Assembly: GCF_001273775.1 (NCBI RefSeq)
Contig: NZ_CP011801.1
Coordinates: 558,001-622,000 of the forward strand
Length of the DNA stretch: 64,000 bases
Direction: 5' to 3'
From: Nitrospira moscoviensis
GTDB taxonomy: Bacteria; Nitrospirota; Nitrospiria; Nitrospirales; Nitrospiraceae
Shown here: in pieces, positions 15,769 through 23,919 of the stretch
Layout of the letters: each line of letters opens with the position of its first letter
Numbering within the stretch: position 1 is the stretch's first letter
The notes under the pieces: model-generated
The model's database searches: none
What the model saw: only the letters and a program-made list of their open reading frames with translations
Told to the model about the DNA's origin: nothing
Position numbers and translations under genes: made by a program

Positions 15769-17205
15769 ATGAGCGAGAGCCTGATTCAGAAGCGCGCCGA
15801 AGTTCAGGGCCTGGCGACGGCGATCCTGCTGCCTACGGTGAGCGTATTCGGCGGTCCGGTCGGACATCGGGCCGGGGAAGCGGGGCCGCTCACGAGCGTG
15901 GTCGGAATCGGCCTCTTTCAACGGGCCGTGCTGACGCTCCAGCGGGCCGGCATCCGCCAGTTGATCGTGCTGGCCGGTCCCGAAGAGGATCAGCTCAAGC
16001 AGGCCTTGAGCAAAGGCCCCCGCGTCACCATCCCGGTCCGTTGGATGCCGATCCGCGAATTTCCGCTCGACGATCCGCGCACGTGGGAATCGCTGGCGGC
16101 GGAAGTGCACGGGTTCGCGTTGATCGCGAGCGTCACCGGCGTCTTTTCCCGGGGACTTGTGGAGCATCTCCGGCGAAACGTCCAGGACGGCGAAGCCATC
16201 GTCGTGGCGCAGAACCCGGAAGCCAGGACGCCGGCGCGGGAGAGCCGCGGACCGCGCCTGCTGGTGCAGTCCGATCGGCTCGCGTCCTTCGCCCCCTCCC
16301 GCTTCGGCGACTCGGCTCCGCGGGCGGCCGAACTGGTCGTGCTGCCCGGGACTGTGATGAGCGCGGCGGGCGACACGATGACCGAGGGCGGCGCGCTGCC
16401 GATCCGCCGGTGGCTCGAGCGGGCGGCCGTCGACGGCCGGGTTCGCGTCATCCCGGCGGACGGCAAGAGCAGCCGCTGGTATCAGGACGTCCGGACGCCG
16501 GCCGACGTCCAGGCGGCCGAGAAGAAACTGTTCACCTCGCTGAAGAGCGAGTTCGAAGGATTCGTCGACCGCTACTTCAATCGCACCCTGTCCCGCCGCT
16601 TCACGCGGTTGTTCCTGGCCCTCGGCCTGTCCCCGAATGTCATCACCATGCTGGCGACGGGGATTGGTCTCGTCTCGGCGGCGCTGTTCGGCGTCGGCAC
16701 GTACGGCGCCGGCGTCGCAGCCGCGCTGCTGTTCCAACTGGCGGCGGTGATCGATTGCTGCGACGGGGAAGTGGCCCGGCTCACGTTCACCGAGTCGCCG
16801 TTCGGCGCGTGGCTGGACATCGCGATGGACAACGTCGTCCACATGGCCATCTTTGCCGGCATCGCCGCCGGCCTGTACAACGCTCACGTCGGTCAGGACC
16901 ATGCGTGGATCGCGTTGGCCCTTGGCGCGGCCGCGGTGCTGGGCAACGGCCTCTCCTTCCTGTTGGTGGAGCGGGCGCAAAAAATCAAAACCGCCGGGGC
17001 TTGGCGCACGCCGGTCGGCGCCGCCTGGTCCGATTTCATGCTGAAGAATGTGGCGAGCCGGGATTTCTCCGTCATCGTGCTGATCTTCGCGGTCTTTGGA
17101 AAGCTGGAGTGGTTCCTCTGGATCGCGGCGGGGGGATCGCTCGTGTTCGCCGGCCTCATGCTCTGGGTCATTCGCCCCTCCGCGGTGAAGCAGCCGCGCG
17201 CCTAG
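15769..17205 (+). CDS. nucleotidyltransferase-like domain fused to CDP-alcohol phosphotransferase
   Basis: A 478-residue membrane enzyme. The N-terminal half (about 1-260) resembles a nucleotidyltransferase but lacks a clear GGxGxR loop (ILLPTVSVFGGPVGH instead), so it may be inactive or altered. The C-terminal half has six or so membrane helices and a perfect CDP-alcohol signature: D332 G333, A336 R337, G346, D350 and D354. These enzymes transfer a phospho- or phosphono-alcohol head group from a CDP carrier. The fusion is reminiscent of the bifunctional inositol-phosphate cytidylyltransferase/DIPP synthase. In context it could attach CMP-activated AEP to a diglyceride-like lipid, giving a phosphonolipid; that is inference. 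ATG 15769 follows a GA-rich region 43 bp after the previous gene. Confidence 0.8.
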   Translation: MSESLIQKRAEVQGLATAILLPTVSVFGGPVGHRAGEAGPLTSVVGIGLFQRAVLTLQRAGIRQLIVLAGPEEDQLKQALSKGPRVTIPVRWMPIREFPLDDPRTWESLAAEVHGFALIASVTGVFSRGLVEHLRRNVQDGEAIVVAQNPEARTPARESRGPRLLVQSDRLASFAPSRFGDSAPRAAELVVLPGTVMSAAGDTMTEGGALPIRRWLERAAVDGRVRVIPADGKSSRWYQDVRTPADVQAAEKKLFTSLKSEFEGFVDRYFNRTLSRRFTRLFLALGLSPNVITMLATGIGLVSAALFGVGTYGAGVAAALLFQLAAVIDCCDGEVARLTFTESPFGAWLDIAMDNVVHMAIFAGIAAGLYNAHVGQDHAWIALALGAAAVLGNGLSFLLVERAQKIKTAGAWRTPVGAAWSDFMLKNVASRDFSVIVLIFAVFGKLEWFLWIAAGGSLVFAGLMLWVIRPSAVKQPRA

Positions 17206-17223
17206 CCGGACAGGAAGGACAGC

Positions 17224-18252
17224 GTGCTGCGCTATCTCCTACTCGTCCTCGGCCTCCTCACGCTCGGGTTTCTCGTGTGGCACGTCGGGCCCGCGAACAT
17301 CTACCGGACGGCGTCGCAGCTGGGACCTCTGGCGCTGCTTGTCATTCTGCTCCCCTCGCTGCTCATGTATCTGATCGAAGCCTACGGGTGGAAAGTCACG
17401 CTGGGGCCTGCGGCGCGGGCCGTCCCGTTTTGGCGGCTGCTCGCGATCAGAACTGCGGGCGAAGGGGTGAACATGACGACGCCGACGGCGTACGTCGGCG
17501 GGGAACCGCTCAAAGCCTATCTCCTCAAACGCCATCAGGTCCCGATCGTAGACGGGTTGGCTTCGGTCGTCATCGCCAAGACTACGATGACGATCGCGGA
17601 GGTGGTCTTCATTCTGGTCGGCATCGCGGTCGGTCTGTGGACGCTGGGGACCGACGGATCGTCCGGTCAAATGGTCGCGGCGGCGCTGCTCAGCGTCGGG
17701 CTGCTGATCTTCGGTACGGCCGGGTTCGTATTCGTGCAGCGACGAGGGATCTTCACCTGGTTCTTGGAAATCCTGCGGAAGCTCAGGCTGCGGATCGCCT
17801 TTCTCGAAACCCGGGAAGGCCGGCTCGCCGAGCTCGACCGGACGATTTTGAATTTTTACCGCCACCATCAAGCGGCCTTTTATGCGTCGACCGGCTTGTA
17901 CTTTCTGGGCTGGATGACGGAGGCGCTGGAAGTGTATGTCATCGTGTCGTACCTCGGCGAGCCGGCCGATCCCCTGTCGGCCTTGGCCATCGGCTCCCTG
18001 TCCGTCTTTATCAAGGGAGGGACGTTTTTTATCCCCGGCAGTTTGGGCGCGCAGGACGCGGGAAACCTTGTGCTCTTGACCGCCTTCGGCTACAGCACGG
18101 TGACCGGCGTCACCTTCGCGCTGCTCCGGCGCTTTCGCGAGGTGGTCTGGATCGTCGCCGGGCTGGCCTGTCTGGCCGCCCTGGGAAGCCGGAAGCCCGT
18201 CCCCGCTGATACGACACAGATTGTTTCACCGGGCCCCCCGGACGCCTCTTGA
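17224..18252 (+). CDS. flippase-like integral membrane protein (LPG synthase TM/YbhN/HpnL family)
   Basis: A 342-residue polytopic membrane protein with about eight hydrophobic segments, including an N-terminal one at residues 3-20. Family blocks are visible: AYGWKVTLGP...RLLAIRTAGEGVNMTTPTAYVGGEPLKAYLL and the later GSLSVFIKGGTFFIPGSLGAQDAG. The protein resembles the membrane domain of lysyl-phosphatidylglycerol synthases without the transferase domain. Relatives (HpnL, YbhN, AglD) are linked to lipid translocation or hopanoid handling. It begins with GTG 18 bp after the CDP-alcohol phosphotransferase, so the two are probably co-transcribed. A role in moving the product lipid is plausible but not shown. 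The last 15 or so residues are poorly conserved and overlap a short direct repeat. Confidence 0.78.
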   Translation: MLRYLLLVLGLLTLGFLVWHVGPANIYRTASQLGPLALLVILLPSLLMYLIEAYGWKVTLGPAARAVPFWRLLAIRTAGEGVNMTTPTAYVGGEPLKAYLLKRHQVPIVDGLASVVIAKTTMTIAEVVFILVGIAVGLWTLGTDGSSGQMVAAALLSVGLLIFGTAGFVFVQRRGIFTWFLEILRKLRLRIAFLETREGRLAELDRTILNFYRHHQAAFYASTGLYFLGWMTEALEVYVIVSYLGEPADPLSALAIGSLSVFIKGGTFFIPGSLGAQDAGNLVLLTAFGYSTVTGVTFALLRRFREVVWIVAGLACLAALGSRKPVPADTTQIVSPGPPDAS

Positions 18253-18298
18253 CTTTTTCTCCCCGGAAATTATCTGCCGGTCATTGCTGATACGACAC
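18205..18298. repeat. 13-bp direct repeat at the end of the flippase gene
   Basis: GCTGATACGACAC occurs exactly at 18205-18217 (inside the gene) and again at 18286-18298 (after its stop). Both copies are followed by loosely similar G/C-rich sequence. This suggests a small segmental duplication at the 3' end of the gene. Confidence 0.55.
18249..18276 (+). promoter_or_regulatory. possible promoter upstream of hsp20
   Basis: TTGACT (18249-18254), a 16-bp spacer and TATCTG (18271-18276). It overlaps the last codons of the flippase gene and lies about 155 bp before the hsp20 start. There is no CIRCE-type inverted repeat in the gap. Confidence 0.3.
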
Positions 18299-18431
18299 CG
18301 GATGTCCGGGTGTCGGGCCCCGATCTGGGAAGTAGCGGCGGCAAGTCGGTGTCCCGGGTTTCCCACGCCTGACGCCCCATTCCGGCCAACGTCAAACCAG
18401 CGGACCTCGGTCAGAGGAGGAGGGATGAGTT

Positions 18432-18872
18432 ATGACCAGCTATGTCCCGAGCGTGATGTCATCGCTCAATGAACAAACGTTCGATCGGCAGATTGACCGC
18501 ATGTTCGACGAGGCGTTGCGTGCATTCAGTACCTCCACGAGTGAATGGGTACCGGCCTGCAACGTCTGGGATGACGCGAACGGCTTCTACGTCCAAGTGG
18601 CGCTCCCAGGCTGGGAAGCGAGCCACATCACGTTGGAAGTCAACAATCAAATCCTGACGGTGAAAGGTGAACGGAAAGAGGAAGAGCGTGCTGACGGCAG
18701 CCGCTATCACCTGGAAGAAATTGGAGGCGATCGCTTTGCCCGGATGTTTAGGCTTCCGTCCTTCGTGGACCATGAGAAAGCCTCCGCCACCCATAAGAAC
18801 GGCATGTTGACCATTTCCTTCCCCAAGCGGGAAGAAGCCAAGTGCCGCCGCATTTTGATTGCGGCCGACTAA
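18432..18872 (+). CDS. Hsp20/alpha-crystallin small heat-shock protein
   Basis: A 146-residue ATP-independent holdase. The N-terminal 40 residues are variable, including a helix (FDRQIDRMFDEALRAF). The alpha-crystallin domain runs from about 42 to 135: VPACNVWDDANGFYVQVALPG, LEVNNQILTVKGERKEE, FARMFRLPSFVD, and HKNGMLTISFPK. The C-terminal IxI/V-type tail is short (ILIAAD). Start 18432 follows AGGAGG at about 18415-18420. An earlier ATG at 18425 is in a different frame. Flanked by a convincing terminator, so it is probably monocistronic. Confidence 0.92.
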   Translation: MTSYVPSVMSSLNEQTFDRQIDRMFDEALRAFSTSTSEWVPACNVWDDANGFYVQVALPGWEASHITLEVNNQILTVKGERKEEERADGSRYHLEEIGGDRFARMFRLPSFVDHEKASATHKNGMLTISFPKREEAKCRRILIAAD

Positions 18873-18902
18873 CGGAGCGCCGGCCTCCTTCCGAGATGTC
18901 AC

Positions 18903-18940
18903 AGGCCCTACCGGCGGTTTCCGTCGGTAGGGCCTCTTTC
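18903..18940 (+). terminator. intrinsic-type terminator after hsp20
   Basis: A 14-bp inverted repeat, AGGCCCTACCGGCG (18903-18916) and CGTCGGTAGGGCCT (18922-18935), with one G-T pair and a 5-nt loop. It is followed by CTTTC. It starts 30 bp after the hsp20 stop. The U-tract is weak, but the stem is long and G/C rich. Confidence 0.75.
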
Positions 18941-19017
18941 CCGACGGTCAAGGGAACCGAATTGCAAGCCGACTGTGGAGGGGGTCGAGGGGATAGTGTT
19001 GTCTGAGGAGCAACGCC

Positions 19018-19221
19018 ATGCGATATCGAGATCTGTGGAAACGATGGCGAACCGACAAGGGGTCGCCTGAAGAGGAGCCGTCGGGCGAGCGACGGGGCTC
19101 CGCCCCATCGGGGTGGATGACATCCCTGCGGCGACGGCGGCCGCGGGAAGAACGACGGTGGGACAACGCAGCGAGCACGACGAGGGATCCGGCCAGCCCT
19201 TCGTGCCACGGTCTGTTCTGA
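19018..19221 (+). CDS. possible small basic protein
   Basis: A 67-codon frame with a GAGGAG ribosome-site-like string 8 bp before the ATG. The product is very rich in Arg, Ser, Pro and Glu and has no recognisable domain. Composition bias could simply reflect G/C-rich noncoding sequence, so this is a weak call based mainly on the ribosome site. Confidence 0.25.
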   Translation: MRYRDLWKRWRTDKGSPEEEPSGERRGSAPSGWMTSLRRRRPREERRWDNAASTTRDPASPSCHGLF

Positions 19222-19234
19222 AACCTGGAATAGA

Positions 19235-19798
19235 TCAGGACGAAGTCAGCTGATGTGCGAGTGTCTGCAGGCGTTCCAGCATGCGATCCCAGACGAAGCC
19301 GTGCAGCCGGAGATCCGCGGTGCGCTCCAAGTGATGGAATTGAAGTCCGACCTGATTGTCCTTCACCCAACGGACTTCCGCGACGTCGATCGGCAGCGAT
19401 TCTCGTTGATCCGGCAGGATCAGGCGCAGCAGCAGGCGCCGGTTCGTCGGCACCGCCTCGCGGCACTGGATCGTACAGCCGAAGACCGAGAGGTTCGTGA
19501 CGATCCCTTCTCCGATGACCGCCTGATCGCAGAACATGGCCGGATATGAAACTGCCAAACGGTAGTGGGCGCGCGTGTAGGGACGAGCCGGTTCCATGCG
19601 GGCGAGTGTACGAGGCAAGGACTGGCTGCGGCTATTCCTCGTTGGAGGGGAAACTGCTCGACGAGGCGGCGTCTCGGTCACGATCTGCAACCCTTTTTCC
19701 GTCAGATCGTAAATCTCACAGACGGTCGTCTCGCCACGCCGCCGATCAGACCCCTTGCCGTGGATGCTGATGCGAAACAGTTCGCGTTGTTCCGTCAT
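19235..19798 (-). CDS. PilZ domain protein with partial N-terminal duplicate
   Basis: A 187-residue protein. The C-terminal part (about 70-185) is a PilZ domain: arginine-containing AHYRLAVSYPAMF, then GIVTNLSVFGCTIQ (the D/NxSxxG element), then VRWVKDNQVGLQFHHL. The first 45 residues (RISIHGKGSDRRRGETTVCEIYDLTEKGLQIVTE in pieces) look like a second, shortened PilZ-like strand set. A 25-residue Arg/Pro/Ser linker separates the two. PilZ proteins bind c-di-GMP. No partner genes are adjacent; a 7-1-7 palindrome lies about 55 bp upstream of the start. Confidence 0.68.
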   Translation of the reverse strand: MTEQRELFRISIHGKGSDRRRGETTVCEIYDLTEKGLQIVTETPPRRAVSPPTRNSRSQSLPRTLARMEPARPYTRAHYRLAVSYPAMFCDQAVIGEGIVTNLSVFGCTIQCREAVPTNRRLLLRLILPDQRESLPIDVAEVRWVKDNQVGLQFHHLERTADLRLHGFVWDRMLERLQTLAHQLTSS

Positions 19799-19852
19799 CG
19801 GAAGCTCATGCCTCCGTCGGTCCGAGCCTTACGAGCCGCACCCCACGCCGCT

Positions 19853-19867
19853 CCATCACTGTGATGG
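19853..19867. repeat. 15-bp palindrome upstream of the PilZ gene
   Basis: CCATCAC-T-GTGATGG, perfect 7-bp arms around one base. It lies 55 bp upstream of the minus-strand PilZ gene start, so it could be an operator. No regulator gene is adjacent. Confidence 0.4.
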
Positions 19868-19906
19868 CGGCGAGCAACGGCATCGGCAGCATCGTCACAA
19901 ACACAC

Positions 19907-19926
19907 GTATGGTCGTGTATGGTCGT
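19907..19926. repeat. tandem 10-bp repeat
   Basis: GTATGGTCGT is present twice back to back (19907-19916 and 19917-19926) in the noncoding gap between the PilZ gene and the DUF4143 remnant. No function is suggested. Confidence 0.6.
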
Positions 19927-19968
19927 GCTGTTCGGCCATCACTGTGCTGCGATTTCCGTACGCAGCGA

Positions 19969-20157
19969 TTAGGTGTAGGTTCCGTCCCAGAGGTGAGCGA
20001 GAAAGTCCTTGAGCGGGAGGATGGTTACATCGCCGACTTGCCGTCGGCGTGCTTTCAGGCTCACACAGAGATAGCGCTTGAGTCTTTGCTCTTCGGCCAG
20101 CGCCTTCAAGGATTTGAGATCATTGGCCGCGATGTTTTCGCTGGCCTTGAGCTTAGG
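19969..20157 (-). pseudogene. C-terminal remnant of a DUF4143/AAA-family ATPase
   Basis: The last 60 or so residues of a minus-strand frame read KLKASENIAANDLKSLKALA, EEQRLKRYLCVSL, RRRQVGDVTILPLKDFLAHLW. This is the characteristic end of stand-alone AAA proteins with a C-terminal DUF4143 nuclease-like domain, which are normally about 380-430 residues. The upstream sequence in the same frame (from 20334) is unrelated, and no ATPase domain is found on either strand nearby. This is therefore a decayed fragment, probably left after a deletion. The break is near 20157; the remnant lies between a PilZ gene and cstA. Confidence 0.65.
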
Positions 20158-20309
20158 TGTGGAATTCATGCCTGAAGACTGGCAGGTGTCGACCATGTCG
20201 TCAAATGGCATGATATATGACGACGGAGGCGTCATAGCAACTGACCCACTTCTCTTAGGCCTTTTGTCCAGATGGCTAAGAAGTCCGTCGCTGTGTCTCT
20301 TGTGATAGG

Positions 20310-22328
20310 ATGCGCGGCATGCCGGCATCGACACGAGCCTTGTGGGGCCTCTTCGCTGTTCTCGGCGCAGTCGCGCTCGCCTTTGTCACCGGCCTGGTGA
20401 ACCCGTACGAAAAAGTGAACGGCCTTTGGCTGGTGGTGGCAGCCGCCTGCATCTACGTCCTCGCCTATCGGTTCTATGGCCGCTGGTTGGCGAAGCGGGT
20501 GGTCGATCTGAACAATCAGCGAGTCACGCCTGCCGTCCGGTTGAACGACGGTGTGAATTTCCATCCCACGAACAAGGTCGTGCTGTTCGGCCATCATTTT
20601 GCGGCGATTGCGGGAGCGGGGCCGTTATTGGGCCCGGTGCTGGCGGCGCAGTTCGGATTCTTGCCCGGCTTTCTTTGGCTGGTGATCGGCGCGGTACTGG
20701 CCGGGGCAGTGCAGGATTTCATCATTCTAGTCGCCTCCATGCGGCGCAACGGGCGTTCCCTACCGGAGATCGCGCACGACGAGCTCGGCTCTGTTACGGG
20801 TACGGCGACGGCGGTGGCGGTGCTGTTTATCGTAGTCGTGGCGTTAGCCGGCCTGGGCTTCGCGGTGGTGAATGCGCTTTATCACAACGCCTGGGGCGCG
20901 TTCACGATCGCGATGACGATTCCCATCGGATTGATGATGGGCTTCTATCTTCAGAAGTTCCGGCCGGGCGCGGTCGGGGAAGTGTCAGCGCTCGGTGTGG
21001 TGCTGCTCCTTGCGGCGGTGTTGGTCGGTCGGGTGGTCGCTCAATCGTCTTATGCCTGGCTCTTTGAGTTCGACCGACCGACATTAGTCTGGCTGCTGGC
21101 CGGGTATGGGTACCTCGCCTCCGTGCTGCCCGGCTGGATGTTGTTGGTGCCGCGCGGGTACCTCTCCACATTCATGAAGCTCGGCGTGGTGTTTCTCCTC
21201 GGTTTCGGAGTGATTCTCATGGCGCCGACGATCGAAATGCCGCGGGTGACATCGTTCGCCCATGGCGGCGGGCCGATCATTCCCGGCACGCTCTTCCCGT
21301 TCCTCTTTATTACCATCGCCTGCGGCGCTGTCTCCGGCTTCCATTCGCTGGTCTCCTCGGGCACGACGCCGAAGATGATTGAGCAGGAGTCGCAGGCGGT
21401 GGTGGGCTATGCGGCGATGCTGCTGGAAAGCTTCGTCGGGGTGATGGCTCTCATTGCAGCGTCGGTGCTGATACCGGGCGATTATCTGGCGATCAATACG
21501 ATGTTGAGCGCAGACGCATTGGCGGCCATGGGGTTTGCGCCGGCGCGAATCGCCGAGTTGTCCCGGTTGGTCGAAGTCGATGTGGCGGGGCGGCCGGGCG
21601 GGGCTGTGTCGCTGGCGGTCGGCATGGCGTCGATCTTTGCGGCGCTGCCGGGCATGTCGGGCTTAATGGCCTATTGGTATCAATTTGCGCTGGTGTTCGA
21701 GGCACTGTTCATCCTGACCACCATCGATACTGGGACCCGTGTCGCGCGTTATCTGATCCAGGAAATGACCGGGCGGGTGTACGCGCCTTTTCGCCGGATG
21801 AATTGGTGGCCCGGGGTGCTGCTGAGCAGCGGATTCGTCGTCGGAGCCTGGTCGTACTTGATCGGCACCGGCAGCATTTCGACGATCTGGCCGATGTTCG
21901 GAGCGGCGAACCAACTGCTCGGCACGCTGGCGCTTTGTATCGGCACGACGGTGCTGATCAAGATGTGGAAGTCGCCCTATCTCTGGGTGACGGCGGTGCC
22001 GATGGTGTTCGTGGGCTTGATTACATTGACCGGCTCCTATGAAATGTTCGTGATGTTCATCGCAAAGGCGGCGACCCTGGCGGCAGGGCCGGCGTTTGCG
22101 CTGTATCTCGATGCGGTGCTTGTCGCAGCGGTGGCGCTTCTCGGCCTGATCGTCCTGAGCGACAGCCTCAGGCAATGGTACGGCTATGTGATTTTGAAGA
22201 AGCCGTTCACGAGCAGCGAAGTAGTGGTGCTGGCGGGCGGCGGCTCAGCGGGGCGGGTGCAAACGGCAATCACGAGTAGCGAGGAGAAGCTGTGTTGCCG
22301 GCTACCGCACAACGGCGGCTGCTGCTAA
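20310..22328 (+). CDS. cstA: carbon starvation protein CstA family transporter
   Basis: A 672-residue membrane protein with about 15-18 hydrophobic segments. The N-terminal CstA signature is clear: YGRWLAKRVVDLNNQRVTPAVRLNDGVNFHPTN in pieces, then FGHHFAAIAGAGPLLGPVLAAQFG. The central GFHSLVSSGTTPKMI block and the later GTGSISTIWPMFGAANQLLG block follow. CstA and BtsT relatives import peptides or pyruvate with a coupled ion. Start candidates are ATG 20310 and ATG 20319; both keep the first helix. The C-terminal tail has two Cys pairs (LCCRLPHNGGCC) that are unusual and may be specific to this lineage. It stands alone on the strand. Confidence 0.93.
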   Translation: MRGMPASTRALWGLFAVLGAVALAFVTGLVNPYEKVNGLWLVVAAACIYVLAYRFYGRWLAKRVVDLNNQRVTPAVRLNDGVNFHPTNKVVLFGHHFAAIAGAGPLLGPVLAAQFGFLPGFLWLVIGAVLAGAVQDFIILVASMRRNGRSLPEIAHDELGSVTGTATAVAVLFIVVVALAGLGFAVVNALYHNAWGAFTIAMTIPIGLMMGFYLQKFRPGAVGEVSALGVVLLLAAVLVGRVVAQSSYAWLFEFDRPTLVWLLAGYGYLASVLPGWMLLVPRGYLSTFMKLGVVFLLGFGVILMAPTIEMPRVTSFAHGGGPIIPGTLFPFLFITIACGAVSGFHSLVSSGTTPKMIEQESQAVVGYAAMLLESFVGVMALIAASVLIPGDYLAINTMLSADALAAMGFAPARIAELSRLVEVDVAGRPGGAVSLAVGMASIFAALPGMSGLMAYWYQFALVFEALFILTTIDTGTRVARYLIQEMTGRVYAPFRRMNWWPGVLLSSGFVVGAWSYLIGTGSISTIWPMFGAANQLLGTLALCIGTTVLIKMWKSPYLWVTAVPMVFVGLITLTGSYEMFVMFIAKAATLAAGPAFALYLDAVLVAAVALLGLIVLSDSLRQWYGYVILKKPFTSSEVVVLAGGGSAGRVQTAITSSEEKLCCRLPHNGGCC

Positions 22329-22342
22329 CAGTCGTTCACCAA

Positions 22343-22370
22343 TGACCGCTGACCTTTGACCAATGACTTG
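22343..22370. repeat. degenerate heptad repeats between cstA and yajQ
   Basis: Four imperfect units of TGACNNN (TGACCGC, TGACCTT, TGACCAA, TGACTTG) run at a 7-bp period up to the yajQ ribosome site. There is no complementary arm here, so this may be a decayed copy of the hairpin repeats seen elsewhere. Confidence 0.55.
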
Positions 22371-22379
22371 GAGGCTCCC

Positions 22380-22877
22380 GTGGCTGATCAGTTTTCATTC
22401 GACGTGGTATCGGAAGTGAACATGCAGGAACTGAAGAACGCGCTGGATCAGGCGACCAAGGAAATCAAGCAGCGGTTCGACTTCAAGGATTCCAAGACCG
22501 AGATCACGCTGAAGGAGAAAGAGAAGGAACTCGTCGTCGTGTCGGACGACGAGTACAAGCTGAAGGCGGTGATCGAAATCATCAAGGCCAAATGCGTGAA
22601 GCGCGGCGTGTCGCTGAAGGCCTTCACGTACGGCGCCGTGGAACCGGCTCTGAGCGGGACCGTGCGGCAGGTGGCGAAGATTCAGAGCGGTTTGGCGTCC
22701 GAAAAAGCGAAAGACATTACGAAGGCCGTCAAGGATTCGAAATTGAAGGTGCAGGCCCAGATTCAAGGTGAGCAGGTGCGGGTGCTCAGCAAGAGCAAGG
22801 ACGAGCTGCAAGGGGCGATCGCCCTGCTCAAAGGAAAAGATTTCGGTGTCGATCTGCAGTTCACGAACTATCGGTAG
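22380..22877 (+). CDS. yajQ: YajQ family cyclic-dinucleotide-binding protein
   Basis: A 165-residue cytosolic protein that is the full length of the YajQ/DUF520 family, two ferredoxin-like folds. It begins [32 protein letters not shown] in pieces and ends [10 protein letters not shown], both highly conserved. Family members bind nucleotides or RNA, and some bind cyclic di-GMP. The GTG at 22380 is preferred over the upstream start at 22356 because TTGGAG lies 5-10 bp before it and it gives the normal N-terminus (MADQFSFD). Confidence 0.92.
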   Translation: MADQFSFDVVSEVNMQELKNALDQATKEIKQRFDFKDSKTEITLKEKEKELVVVSDDEYKLKAVIEIIKAKCVKRGVSLKAFTYGAVEPALSGTVRQVAKIQSGLASEKAKDITKAVKDSKLKVQAQIQGEQVRVLSKSKDELQGAIALLKGKDFGVDLQFTNYR

Positions 22878-22897
22878 GATTGCCGCGCCCTCGTCCC

Positions 22898-23914
22898 ATG
22901 AAGCGTTGTCTCTGCCTGTTTCTCCTCGCCTTCGCCCTGGCCGGCTGCAGCCGCAACGATCCCATCGTCGTCCTCCAACTCCATCCCAAGAATCCGGACA
23001 TCATCTACGTCGCGACGAACGATTACATCTACAAGACGCGTGACGGCGGACAGACGTGGACGAATCTCTCCCATGGGATGAGCCATTCCCGCGTCATTTC
23101 CATGGCGATCGATCCGATCTATCCGGCCACGATCTACGCCGGCACGAAGGGCGACGCGGTGTACAAGAGCCATGACGGCGGGCAGCGGTGGACGTCGATG
23201 AGAACGGGCCTCGACGACGCGACGATTTCATCGGTCGTCAACCAGTTCGTCTTCGATCCGGCGGACAACAACCATCTCTTTCTCGCCACAACCATGGGGG
23301 TGTTTGAGACGAAGGACGGCGGCGAACATTGGACGAAGCGCATGGAGGGCATGAAGGAAGTGCTGATGGTCGTCACGCTCGGCATGGATCCGACGCGTCC
23401 GGCGATTCTCTACGCCGGCACCAGCGGCGGTGTCTACAAATCCATCGATCAGGCCGGTCATTGGGAAAAGGCCAACAACGGACTGGTGCCGCCCGAGATG
23501 GTGAAAACGTCGCGCGCGCTGAACGTCAGCGCGATTCTCGTCGATCCGCACCAGCCGGATACCGTCTATGCGGCGACGTTGAGCGGCTTGTACAAAACGA
23601 CCGATGCGGCGGCGGCGTGGACGCGCATCGGTGAAACGCTGCCGGACCAAATGATCATTTCGATGATCCTCGACCGGGCGCGGCGGGACGTTCTTTATAT
23701 AGTGGGACGCGACGGCGTGCACCGCAGCGAGGACGGGGGTGCGAGCTGGAAAGCGATCAATGCCGGCTTTGCCACGACGAATGTGCGCACCATTGCCCAA
23801 AGTCCGACCGACGCGAAGGTGTTTTATGCGGGCACCAACGGGAGCGGATTGTATCGCAGTATGGATGCAGGCGACACTTGGCACCCGATGCCGCGCATCG
23901 GAGGGAAAGAGTGA
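22898..23914 (+). CDS. lipoprotein with BNR/Asp-box propeller
   Basis: A 338-residue exported lipoprotein. The signal peptide ends in the lipobox LAGC (about residues 14-17). The rest is a propeller of about seven repeats with the Asp-box pattern DxGxxW: RDGGQTW, HDGGQRW, KDGGEHW, DQAGHW, DAAAAW, EDGGASW and DAGDTW, each preceded by a YAGT/YVAT-type strand. The fold matches Ycf48/sialidase-like propellers that act as assembly factors or binding platforms. The catalytic residues of sialidases are not evident. ATG 22898 is chosen because the upstream TTG would add six residues before the signal peptide. Convergent with the next gene, 5 bp apart. Confidence 0.8.
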   Translation: MKRCLCLFLLAFALAGCSRNDPIVVLQLHPKNPDIIYVATNDYIYKTRDGGQTWTNLSHGMSHSRVISMAIDPIYPATIYAGTKGDAVYKSHDGGQRWTSMRTGLDDATISSVVNQFVFDPADNNHLFLATTMGVFETKDGGEHWTKRMEGMKEVLMVVTLGMDPTRPAILYAGTSGGVYKSIDQAGHWEKANNGLVPPEMVKTSRALNVSAILVDPHQPDTVYAATLSGLYKTTDAAAAWTRIGETLPDQMIISMILDRARRDVLYIVGRDGVHRSEDGGASWKAINAGFATTNVRTIAQSPTDAKVFYAGTNGSGLYRSMDAGDTWHPMPRIGGKE

Positions 23915-23919
23915 GCGAG

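Noticed and set aside
16041..18209. Plus-strand frame of 722 codons
   Set aside because: It overlaps the CDP-alcohol phosphotransferase and flippase genes in another frame and is Arg/Gly/Ala-rich with no domain, so it is a shadow.
18948..19466. Minus-strand frame of 172 codons between hsp20 and the PilZ gene
   Set aside because: Composition is Arg/Pro/Ser low-complexity, it overlaps the PilZ gene in another frame, and it has no motif.
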